NCBI GenBank assembly: GCA_021849765.1 | Contig: JAJZSM010000100.1 | Coordinates: 1 to 6,052 of the forward strand | Direction: 5' to 3' | Source: Actinomycetes bacterium | Lineage (GTDB): Bacteria > Actinomycetota > Acidimicrobiia > Acidimicrobiales > RAAP-2 | DNA: 6,052 bases | Shown: positions 1 through 6,052 of the stretch, piece by piece | Position numbering within the stretch: position 1 is the stretch's first letter | Layout of the letters: each line of letters opens with the position of its first letter | Made by a program: the position numbers and the translations under genes | Notes under the pieces: model-generated | Seen by the model: only the letters and a program-made list of their open reading frames with translations | Databases searched by the model: none | Told to the model about the DNA's origin: nothing

Positions 1-1158
1 GATCGCGAGGTCGTTACGGTCGTCGACGTCGTAGCGGAAGGACGCCCCGTCGAAGAACTGGTTGACGCACGCGAGCAACGCCGGGTGCGAACGGTGATTG
101 TCGGGCAACGTCGTGACTGGCACGCCCCGGGTCTCGCACATCGAGCGCACCGCGAGGAAGGTCTCCACGCTGCCCGAACGGAAGAGGTAGATCGCCTGTT
201 TGGGGTCACCGACCACCACGAGTCGGGTCTCGGACGCGTCGAGGAAGAGTCGGGTGAAAATCTCCCACTGCAGGTGGTTGGTGTCTTGGAACTCGTCGAT
301 CATGACAACGCGGAACCGCTGGCGCATCCGCGCGATGAACGCCGCCGATCCGGCGTCACGGGTCCGCTCGAGCAGCCCCAGCATGACGTCCGAGAAGGTC
401 GTGGCCCGGACGTGGCCGAGCAACTCGGCGAAACGCCCAACAATCCGAACGGCGAGGTCTCGTTGTATCCGCGCGGCGCGCGTCGCCTCGTCGACATCGG
501 GCTCATCACCGGTCGGCAGGACCACGAGCGACGGCGGTGCCGTCACCCGACCATCGTTGACGCGCAGACCAGCGTCGTAGAGTGCTCGTGCGACCACGCG
601 CAGCGTGTCGAGTGACGCGTGACGCTCGAGGAGCGCCGAATCATCAGGCGATCCGAGGGCGTGCGCCGCGATGACCTCGTTACAGGCCTGACGCCACTGG
701 CGCGGTGCCTGGGTCGTCGAGCGTGCGGCACTCTCCACGTGCTCGGCCGCGAACGAGTCGATGGTCTGGGCGTGCAGCGCGTCGAGTGTCGCCAGTCGCT
801 CACGACCGGCGGCGAGCAGCTGCGCGCGACGTCTCGGGTCGAGCGACGCGAAGTAGCGCTCCCATGCGTGAACCGGCGTCGCGGTCCTGGACTCGAGGCG
901 CTCGAGGAGGTCGAGCACTTGGCGCAGGTGCGCGCGAACTCGACCGCGCAGCTCGCGCGCGGCGTCGCGGGTGAATGTGACGAGCAGGAGCTCGTCGGGT
1001 GAGACTCCGTCTTCGAGCATGAATCGCACGGCGAGGTGGGCGAGGGTCCACGTCTTGCCACTGCCCGCGCTCGCCTCGATGAGCAGCGGGTGGGGCACGG
1101 CATCGTGACCGTCTGCCCGGCGAAGGGGACTCGTGGCGACGTCGAACGCCTCGGTCAC
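1..1158 (-). CDS. recB: RecB, exodeoxyribonuclease V beta subunit (N-terminal part; runs off the left edge)
   Basis: This is the 3'-5' helicase and nuclease subunit of RecBCD, which unwinds and degrades double-stranded DNA ends and loads RecA. The 386 visible residues are the UvrD/SF1A helicase front end. The Walker A loop is ASAGSGKT (residues 29-36, K35), followed by motif Ia LLLVTFTRDAARELR (57-71) and a QTIDSF block (131-136). Walker B is MIDEFQDT (D288, E289), motif III is VVVGDPKQAIYLFR (around 314-327), and NHRSHP starts at residue 354. Family RecB proteins are roughly 1100-1200 residues, so the second helicase half and the C-terminal nuclease domain lie outside the window. The GTG start at 1158 is chosen because it overlaps the recC stop as GTGA and has GGAGAG five bases upstream; the LIEASAGSGKT block then falls at the usual distance from the N-terminus. 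AddA or another UvrD-like helicase is the alternative, but the adjacent recC makes RecB by far the best call. No frameshift is visible. Confidence 0.95.
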   Translation of the reverse strand, partial: MTEAFDVATSPLRRADGHDAVPHPLLIEASAGSGKTWTLAHLAVRFMLEDGVSPDELLLVTFTRDAARELRGRVRAHLRQVLDLLERLESRTATPVHAWERYFASLDPRRRAQLLAAGRERLATLDALHAQTIDSFAAEHVESAARSTTQAPRQWRQACNEVIAAHALGSPDDSALLERHASLDTLRVVARALYDAGLRVNDGRVTAPPSLVVLPTGDEPDVDEATRAARIQRDLAVRIVGRFAELLGHVRATTFSDVMLGLLERTRDAGSAAFIARMRQRFRVVMIDEFQDTNHLQWEIFTRLFLDASETRLVVVGDPKQAIYLFRSGSVETFLAVRSMCETRGVPVTTLPDNHRSHPALLACVNQFFDGASFRYDVDDRNDLAI

Positions 1159-4100
1159 GAGGTCTCTCCACTACAGAGCAGCGCCGACCAGACCGGTCCA
1201 CCGGATGAGCTCGACGTCACCACCACGCCATCGAAGAGACTGCGCACCCGTCGAGAGGCGTCGTGAAACGCTCCCCCGTCGAGCTCGGTGAGCTCGACGA
1301 AGGTGAAGGGTAAGAGCAGCTGGTTCGCCGCCGAGGTGCGGTCCCCGCCGGGAGCCCCCGGTCGTCCCTCCCACGCCACCGCGGCGTTCTTGGAATAGAT
1401 CGCGTCGAGGTCGTCGCGCCCCGAACCGGCGAGCGACGTCCGATAGAGGTGCAGGGGCGGAGCATCGAACTGCTCGCCGTACAGGGTCACGAGCGCTTCG
1501 AGCAGGCGGGCCGCCGATCGCACCGGGTCGTTCCCGCGCCACGTGAGCGTGGCGAACGGGTTCGTTCCGGGGAGTTCGGATTCGTAGTCGGGTCGCACGA
1601 CGACCGCCGTCACCGCGGTGCCTCGCTCCACCGTCGCCACCGCCACTGTCACCAGGGCGTTGACGAGTGCGGTGGCGACGCTCTTGGAGACCGTCCACTC
1701 CACGAGCACCGGACCGCACGTGGTTTCATAGACCTCGATCGCCGGGCGCAGCACCCGAAGGTCGGGTCCGGTCACCACGGCGGGCCGTTCACTCCAGGGG
1801 GCCCGCACGGCACCCACGAGTGCGAGGTCGGCCCGGTAGTGCTCGACGAAGGAGGCGAGTGCCGCTTCGTTCACGCTGCGACGCACCCGATCGCGAAAGC
1901 CCGTCGCGACGGCGGCGACTGGGTCATCGGGGTGGCGACCCGCTACGGTGATCGCCCCGGTCGAGAGGGCGCGGTGCACGATCGAATGACGCACCTGCCA
2001 GAGCACGTGGCAGTCGCCCATGTCGAGTCGGGGCACGTCCGGCAGTTCGGCGCGCTGGTCGGCCACCGCGGCACCGTCAAAGACGGTCTCGAGGAACGAC
2101 CGTTGGGGATCTTTCACGAACCGGATCAGTCGTGACAGCTCGAGCACCGCTGGTGGCGTGACTTCGGGCATCGTGGAGGCGGTAACGGCGAGGTCGTCCT
2201 CGAGTGACGGTACGGGCTTGTTGGCGAGCAGTGTCGCCAGGGCCGCCGCAGTCGGATCGAGGCTGAAAGAATTGACGGCGTCGCCGGTATCGTCGACGAG
2301 GTCCGCAGCGCCGACGGTGCCGCCGTCAGCGTGCGTGGAGAAGGCGTACCGCGGATGCGAGCGCCACGGCACGGCGAGTCCCAGGCCGTCGGGGCCCGGC
2401 GTCAGCAACGCCTCGGTCAACTCGGCGAGTACGAGGGCGGGCGCGAGGGGCGAACCGTCTCCGACCTCACGGTCGTTGGTCACGAGGATCACCCGGTCAC
2501 TCGTGGTGGCGACGAGCGACAGCAGTGCGGCGCGGAACCGGTCACGAGGTGAGGGGTCACCGACCCTCGCCTCGCCGAGGTGCGGGCCGCTCGATGACAG
2601 CGACGGAAGCAGCTCGTCGTCGAGTCCGAGGACGCACGTAACACGATAGGGGGCGTGACTGAGTGCGTACGGACCCTGAACGGTGACGCCGCCGCGGCCG
2701 ATGACCGAGCTGCCGCCGGCGCCGGTCGCCACCTGTTCGAACAGTTCGCGGGCTTCGTCGAAGGTGAGCGAACCGTCGCTCGTGCGTGCGAACGTGTGGA
2801 GCCGGTCCAGGACCCGGTCCAGGCCGACGTCGAGCGCGCCGGCCGGACTCACCACGAGCTGAGCCCACTCCCCGAAGAGTTCCACCCACGCCGGAAGGGT
2901 TCGAGCCGCACGCGTCGCCTCGCCCGCCTCGACGAGCGCGTTGATCAGTCGCGAGACCGCGGCCATGACCGGCAGGTCCGCGGGCACCCCGACCGGCCAG
3001 ATCGGTAGGTCGACGGGTGTGTCGGCCACGTCGAAGACCGACGCGAGGACGCCGCGGTCTCGGAACCGACCCCACGTCCCCGCGTCGTCACCCGGGGTGA
3101 ATACCGCGACCGGCTCACGGGACCGTCCGTCGAGACCGAGGCTTACGCCGCTCGCGAGGGCGAGTTCGAGGACGCGTTCGACGTCGCGGCGCGTCAGCCC
3201 GACACCCTCGTGGACCGCCGGCTCGCTGAGTAGCGCGACGACGTCATGGATCGTGCCGTGCGAGGCGATGGTCGCGAGCAGCGTCGTAAAGGCGCTCAGC
3301 CGAGGACTCGCGTGCGCGACCGTGGGATCGGCAACTTCGAACTGGAGCGTGGGTGCGGTCGGGTCACCGTGACGGAACCAGTATTCGTGCATCAACGGCA
3401 CGAACCGCTCGGCGTCTGGGGTCACCACCCGGACTTCGTGCGGCGCCGCTGCGAACTCGCGGATCGCGGCCAGTATCGCGTCGCGGGCGATCTCGACCTG
3501 GCGGGCGTAGCCGACCGCGCCGTGCACCACCAGGAGGTCCGTGCTTCGCAGGGTGTGTGCGGCGGGTCCCGGGGCGGCCTCGAGCCGGGCGACGACGTCT
3601 GTGCGCATCGCCGTCACGACTTCGTTCGCGACCCTTGTCCAGCGCGCCGACGGGCAGTTCTCTCGCCACCGCTCCAAATGCGCGATCGCGCCGCGCGACC
3701 AGCGCGCGGCGAGCGACGCGCCATCGAGGTCGTCAGACCCGGGCGCGACGAAGTACCCGTCGACACTGACGCGCCCGCTGAGTCGCGCCACCACCCGCGT
3801 CATCAGGTCGCCCATTGTCAACTCCCCGCAATCAAAGAGGACGAGCCGCTCGCCGAACACATCCTCGACTCGTTCGAGCCCGCCCTCGAGCGCCGCCCAC
3901 GGCGAGGGAACACCCTGTTCGTCGAGTTGGCGAAGGACCGCGCGCTCGCGTTCGTTGCCGCCCGTCTCGAGGTAGTCCTCGAGTTGCTCCGGGCGCCAAT
4001 AGAGCAGGTCGGCAAGGCGCTGGGCGCGTCGCCACGCCTCGTTGACAGTGAGCTCGCGCTCGTCACGACGGGCACCGAGCAGTGCGAGCGCGAATCCGTC

Positions 4101-4397
4101 GACGCTCCAACGCTCAAGGTCGGCCGGGTCATCGTAGATCGCCCGGCCGATGAAGGTCGCGGGCAGGATCACGTCGAGGTTCGCCGCGACGCCGTCGAAG
4201 CCACCCGAGGCGCGACGCGCGAGCGACTGCTCCAGCCACTGTCCGACAAGTGAGTTGGGCACGACGACGGTACGGGGTGCGAGCGGGTCGCCACGACGAG
4301 ACGCACCACCGAGCACGTCAGCGAGTCCACCGAGGTCCTCGCCGATCCAGAAAGTGGTGTCGGGCACGGTTCCGAAGATAACCGCCTCGCGTGACAT
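1155..4397 (-). CDS. recC: RecC, exodeoxyribonuclease V gamma subunit
   Basis: RecC is the scaffold and Chi-recognition subunit of RecBCD: it splits the duplex and feeds the strands to RecB and RecD. The 1080 residues are close to the 1122 of E. coli RecC. The N-terminal block has VVVPNSLVGQWLEQSLARR followed by GVAANLDVILPATFI, matching the family's pattern of a region ending in a QWL motif and then an (I/V)AANI(D)FPLPASFI-like stretch. Near residues 580-640 come YRVTCVLGLDDELLP (G591-E595) and GDPSPRDRFRAALLSLVA, which parallel the E. coli KVVCLLGMNDGVYP and GDRSRRDDDR blocks. LIRFVKDPQRSF (from L757) opens the C-terminal nuclease-like fold. I prefer the ATG at 4397. An in-frame GTG at 4466 adds 23 Arg/Lys-rich residues, has no ribosome binding site and would run into the uppS leader. 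The ATG itself has no good Shine-Dalgarno sequence either, so the message may be leaderless or weakly initiated. The gene is divergent from uppS and overlaps recB by four bases. Confidence 0.95.
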   Translation of the reverse strand: MSREAVIFGTVPDTTFWIGEDLGGLADVLGGASRRGDPLAPRTVVVPNSLVGQWLEQSLARRASGGFDGVAANLDVILPATFIGRAIYDDPADLERWSVDGFALALLGARRDERELTVNEAWRRAQRLADLLYWRPEQLEDYLETGGNERERAVLRQLDEQGVPSPWAALEGGLERVEDVFGERLVLFDCGELTMGDLMTRVVARLSGRVSVDGYFVAPGSDDLDGASLAARWSRGAIAHLERWRENCPSARWTRVANEVVTAMRTDVVARLEAAPGPAAHTLRSTDLLVVHGAVGYARQVEIARDAILAAIREFAAAPHEVRVVTPDAERFVPLMHEYWFRHGDPTAPTLQFEVADPTVAHASPRLSAFTTLLATIASHGTIHDVVALLSEPAVHEGVGLTRRDVERVLELALASGVSLGLDGRSREPVAVFTPGDDAGTWGRFRDRGVLASVFDVADTPVDLPIWPVGVPADLPVMAAVSRLINALVEAGEATRAARTLPAWVELFGEWAQLVVSPAGALDVGLDRVLDRLHTFARTSDGSLTFDEARELFEQVATGAGGSSVIGRGGVTVQGPYALSHAPYRVTCVLGLDDELLPSLSSSGPHLGEARVGDPSPRDRFRAALLSLVATTSDRVILVTNDREVGDGSPLAPALVLAELTEALLTPGPDGLGLAVPWRSHPRYAFSTHADGGTVGAADLVDDTGDAVNSFSLDPTAAALATLLANKPVPSLEDDLAVTASTMPEVTPPAVLELSRLIRFVKDPQRSFLETVFDGAAVADQRAELPDVPRLDMGDCHVLWQVRHSIVHRALSTGAITVAGRHPDDPVAAVATGFRDRVRRSVNEAALASFVEHYRADLALVGAVRAPWSERPAVVTGPDLRVLRPAIEVYETTCGPVLVEWTVSKSVATALVNALVTVAVATVERGTAVTAVVVRPDYESELPGTNPFATLTWRGNDPVRSAARLLEALVTLYGEQFDAPPLHLYRTSLAGSGRDDLDAIYSKNAAVAWEGRPGAPGGDRTSAANQLLLPFTFVELTELDGGAFHDASRRVRSLFDGVVVTSSSSGGPVWSALLCSGETS
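1164..1169 (-). promoter_or_regulatory. Ribosome binding site of recB
   Basis: GGAGAG on the minus strand lies five bases before the GTG at 1158, inside the last codons of recC. It supports that start. Together with the GTGA stop/start overlap it points to translational coupling, which would keep RecC and RecB in step for complex assembly. Confidence 0.7.
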
Positions 4398-4410
4398 GCC
4401 CGATTGGCCG

Positions 4411-4439
4411 TACCGCCGGCTTGTGCGGCGACGGCGGTA
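4411..4439. repeat. 8-bp inverted repeat between recC and uppS
   Basis: TACCGCCG at 4411-4418 is the perfect reverse complement of CGGCGGTA at 4432-4439, with 13 bases between. The right arm runs into the candidate uppS -10 hexamer (TAACAT at 4438). It could be an operator for a dimeric regulator or an RNA hairpin in the recC leader. In GC-rich DNA an arm of this composition can also arise by chance. Confidence 0.4.
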
Positions 4440-4467
4440 ACATCGATTGGGTTTCAATTTCGACACC

Positions 4468-4473
4468 GGGAGA
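4468..4473 (+). promoter_or_regulatory. Ribosome binding site of uppS
   Basis: GGGAGA lies six bases before the GTG at 4480. It decides the start in favour of this GTG over the upstream in-frame TTG at 4447, which has no Shine-Dalgarno sequence and would place the ribosome binding site inside the coding region. Confidence 0.7.
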
Positions 4474-4479
4474 TGGCGC

Positions 4480-5256
4480 GTGGCCCTGTCGCGGTCCCTA
4501 TATCGGCTCTACGAACGTCGTCTGGCATCCAGTCTGCCGACGTCGTCACTGCCACGCCACATCGGCGTGATCATGGACGGCCACCGGCGCTACGCGCGTG
4601 AAGAGGGTGGTGAGTACCGCTCGAGCTATCAGGCCGGCATGTCCAAATTCGAGGAGTTCCTCACCTGGTGCGCGGACCTCGACATCCGTGCCGTGACCGT
4701 GTGGGTGCTCTCGACCGAGAACCTTCAGCGGCCGGCCGAGGAGTTGGAGCCCTACTTCGACGTCTTGAACGGACTCTTCGAGCGGCTCCCCGCCCAGGCG
4801 CAACGACTGGGGTTCTCGCTCGCGGTGAGCGGCAGTCTGGACCTGCTCCCGCCGACCCTGGCCCAGGCCGCCAAGCGAGCGGTCGATCAGACGACGTTGA
4901 TTGCGAACCCCACGATGGCCGTGAACATCGCTCTGTGCTACGGCGGGCGTCAGGAGATCGTCGACGCGTGTCGGTCCCTCGTGACCGAACTCGCCGACCA
5001 GGGCATCGCCGCTGACGAGATCGCCGAGCGGATCGACGCCGACGGTATCGCCCAGAACCTCTACGCCGCCGACCTGCCCGACATCGACCTCGTCATCCGC
5101 ACCAGTGGTGAGTCACGCCTGTCGGGCTTCCTGCTCTGGCAGTCGGCTTTCGCCGAGTTCGCCTTCGTCGACCCCTACTGGCCGGCATTTCGCCGGATCG
5201 ACCTGCTGCGCGCGCTGCGCGACTTCACGCGCCGCGAACGACGCTTCGGTAAGTAG
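4480..5256 (+). CDS. uppS: Isoprenyl transferase (cis-prenyl diphosphate synthase, UppS family)
   Basis: This enzyme condenses isopentenyl diphosphate units in cis onto an allylic diphosphate, giving the undecaprenyl or decaprenyl carrier of cell-wall synthesis or a shorter Z-product. It acts at the inner face of the membrane. The 258 residues match the family's usual 230-300. HIGVIMDGHRRYAR (27-40) carries the catalytic Asp D33, equivalent to D26 of E. coli. LSTENLQRP (77-85) is the conserved S-x-E-N loop. IALCYGGRQEIVDA is the mid-domain block. RTSGESRLSGFLLWQ (207-221) binds diphosphate, and E226 in AEF matches the Mg-binding E213. The protein ends in RERRFGK, as in E. coli UppS before its tail. 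Three positions differ from E. coli: H35 for N28, Y50 for H43, and V76 for A69, the last a site known to influence chain length. The first 25 residues are a basic, family-typical lead-in without a signal peptide. GTG 4480 is chosen for its ribosome binding site. Family assignment is secure; product chain length is not. Confidence 0.94.
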   Translation: MALSRSLYRLYERRLASSLPTSSLPRHIGVIMDGHRRYAREEGGEYRSSYQAGMSKFEEFLTWCADLDIRAVTVWVLSTENLQRPAEELEPYFDVLNGLFERLPAQAQRLGFSLAVSGSLDLLPPTLAQAAKRAVDQTTLIANPTMAVNIALCYGGRQEIVDACRSLVTELADQGIAADEIAERIDADGIAQNLYAADLPDIDLVIRTSGESRLSGFLLWQSAFAEFAFVDPYWPAFRRIDLLRALRDFTRRERRFGK

Positions 5257-5270
5257 TCCACCCCGAGGCG

Positions 5271-5287
5271 TGACCGCGAACCGGTCA
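5271..5287. terminator. Small hairpin in the uppS / SGNH hydrolase convergent gap
   Basis: TGACCG (5271-5276) and CGGTCA (5282-5287) are perfect reverse complements with a five-base loop. They lie between the two converging genes, and the right arm includes the stop codon of the minus-strand gene. There is no T-run on either side, so this is at best a weak, possibly bidirectional, terminator. The gap of 28 bases holds nothing else. Confidence 0.3.
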
Positions 5288-6052
5288 GCGCCGAAGTTGG
5301 TTGCGAACGGCGTCCGCGAGCAGCGTCTGACCGATGGCCGTGGGGTGAAACGAGCCACCCGACTCGAGAGACGCGAGCGTGAGTCCGTTGAGGTCTGGCG
5401 AAGTCCCCGTCGCGCAGTCGATCGGCTGGAACCGTACGGCGTTAGCCAGCACGAGACGGCTCGCGTGGGCGCGCAGCCGCGCCACGACCGTCGCGGTCTC
5501 ACGACGCAGCAACACGTTGATCGCGAGCAGCTCGCGCGCCGCGAGCGCCGGAAAGGCCGGGTAGAGACCGGCGGCCGTGGAGAACTGCAGCGGAGCGGGA
5601 CCGACGAGACACACCGGCGCGCTGGGCGCTCCGATCAAGATGGGGTAGTTCACCACGATCACGTGTGCGCCCGATCCCCCGTTGCCCGAGGCGCTCGACG
5701 ACAGAATCAAACCCAAGAGCGAACTCAACCGTCGCTCGAGCGGCGACTGGTTCGACTGGTTCACGTCAGTGAGCGACCCAGGGGTGCTCAGGGCCCCGGT
5801 GGACCGATCGAGTGACGCGCCGAGCACCCCCGCGGCTTTCGTCACCGCAGCGGTGCACGCGGTCGTGCCACTCACGACGCCGTAGTACTGGACCCTGGTC
5901 GCTGACACAGTGAGCGCTCCACCGACGCACGACGTCAAAAGGTTCGTGAAGGAGAGGTCGTTGCCGCCGGCCGTCACCGTGACGAGAGAGGCGTGACCGA
6001 GTGCGATTCGCGCACCGCCCGCCTGTGTTTTGATTTGGCCCGTCGTCGCACC
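5285..6052 (-). CDS. SGNH/GDSL-type hydrolase, probably secreted (C-terminal part; runs off the right edge)
   Basis: The frame is open through the right edge and gives 255 residues before the TGA, so the start and the GDSL block with the nucleophile Ser are missing. The visible part begins GATTGQI, like the GATT stretch that usually follows block I in actinobacterial members. Block III is VTVTAGGNDLSF (24-35; G30 and N31 supply oxyanion-hole and conserved Asn positions). AHVIVVNYPILI (129-140) is the central beta strand with the family's YP turn. Block V is GGSFHPTAIGQ, with the catalytic His at visible residue 236. Four cysteines (42, 66, 148, 213) pair sensibly as two disulfides, which suggests an extracytoplasmic protein; the signal peptide would be off the window. 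A low-complexity Ser/Gly loop covers 118-128. The residue three before the His is Gly, not the Asp of the classical D-x-x-H. Likely an esterase or lipase; the substrate cannot be told. It converges on uppS and is probably unrelated in function. A GTG at 5977 is an internal codon, not the start. Confidence 0.85.
   Translation of the reverse strand, partial: GATTGQIKTQAGGARIALGHASLVTVTAGGNDLSFTNLLTSCVGGALTVSATRVQYYGVVSGTTACTAAVTKAAGVLGASLDRSTGALSTPGSLTDVNQSNQSPLERRLSSLLGLILSSSASGNGGSGAHVIVVNYPILIGAPSAPVCLVGPAPLQFSTAAGLYPAFPALAARELLAINVLLRRETATVVARLRAHASRLVLANAVRFQPIDCATGTSPDLNGLTLASLESGGSFHPTAIGQTLLADAVRNQLRR

Larger units (their letters stand above)
4398..4479. promoter_or_regulatory. Divergent recC/uppS intergenic promoter region
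   Basis: These 82 bases separate two genes transcribed in opposite directions, so they should hold, or lie next to, the promoters of both. For uppS a TANNNT-type -10 hexamer, TAACAT, sits at 4438-4443, which would give a leader of about 30 bases; no good -35 is found 16-18 bases before it. For recC a TTGAAA hexamer (4457-4452, minus strand) resembles a -35 but lacks a matching -10. The stretch 4442-4462 is noticeably more AT-rich than its surroundings. No LexA-type GAAC-N4-GTTC box is visible. Promoter positions are inferred. Confidence 0.45.

Noticed and set aside
85..615. Open frame of 176 codons on the plus strand at the left end
   Set aside because: It lies opposite the recB helicase motifs (DEFQDT, GDPKQ), which are clearly the real coding sequence.
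543..1103. Minus-strand frame of 186 codons within recB
   Set aside because: It is shifted relative to the frame that carries Walker A and motif Ia, and its Ser/Arg/Pro-rich translation is typical of an off-frame read.
1449..2135. Open frame of 228 codons on the plus strand opposite the recC C-terminus
   Set aside because: Same pattern: low-complexity His/Arg/Gly-rich translation, no ribosome binding site seen, and wholly inside recC.
3246..4253. Open frame of 335 codons on the plus strand opposite recC
   Set aside because: It is antisense to well-conserved RecC sequence. Its translation is rich in Arg, Gly, Asp and His with no recognisable domain, as expected from the complementary frame of GC-rich coding DNA.
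4447..4479. Longer uppS beginning at TTG 4447
   Set aside because: There is no Shine-Dalgarno sequence before it, TTG is rarer than GTG, and the strong GGGAGA at 4468 would be inside the gene. The 11 extra residues match no part of the UppS family I recognise.
5105..5815. Plus-strand frame of 236 codons spanning the end of uppS and the SGNH gene
   Set aside because: It overlaps two real genes out of frame and has no recognisable motifs.
1..6052. Mobile elements, CRISPR repeats, tRNA or rRNA genes, defence or phage genes
   Set aside because: None seen. The four genes account for about 98 percent of the window and composition looks uniform, so there is no sign of recent insertion or of a new multi-gene system.

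Overview
The window is GC-rich and densely coded, and looks like ordinary chromosome from a high-GC Gram-positive bacterium (Actinomycetota). The reasons are the base composition, frequent GTG starts, a recC-recB gene order like that of mycobacteria, a cis-prenyltransferase with actinobacterial features, and a secreted SGNH/GDSL hydrolase of the kind common in that phylum. A deep-branching class such as Acidimicrobiia is possible, but this is a guess and cannot be settled from 6 kb.

Layout: (1) 1-1158, minus strand: the first 386 codons of recB, the helicase-nuclease subunit of exonuclease V; the gene runs off the left edge. (2) 1155-4397, minus strand: complete recC, 1080 residues. Its TGA stop overlaps the GTG start of recB in the four bases GTGA, so the two are almost certainly cotranscribed and translationally coupled. 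recD would be expected further left, outside the window. (3) 4398-4479: an 82-base divergent intergenic region holding an 8-bp inverted repeat, a 7-bp direct repeat, a possible -10 hexamer and the uppS ribosome binding site. (4) 4480-5256, plus strand: a complete isoprenyl (cis-prenyl) diphosphate synthase of 258 residues. (5) 5257-5284: a 28-base convergent gap with a small hairpin. (6) 5285-6052, minus strand: the C-terminal 255 residues of an SGNH/GDSL-type hydrolase, whose N-terminus with the nucleophile serine lies beyond the right edge.

How they work together: RecC and RecB form the core of the RecBCD complex, which processes double-strand DNA ends for homologous recombination. The prenyltransferase makes the lipid carrier (or a shorter precursor of it) for cell-wall polymers. 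The SGNH protein is probably an extracytoplasmic esterase or lipase. Apart from recC-recB, the genes do not form one pathway. I found no mobile element, CRISPR array, RNA gene, phage gene or defence island, and no convincing new system. The points worth checking are active-site departures in the prenyltransferase and the hydrolase, and the structured recC-uppS intergenic region.
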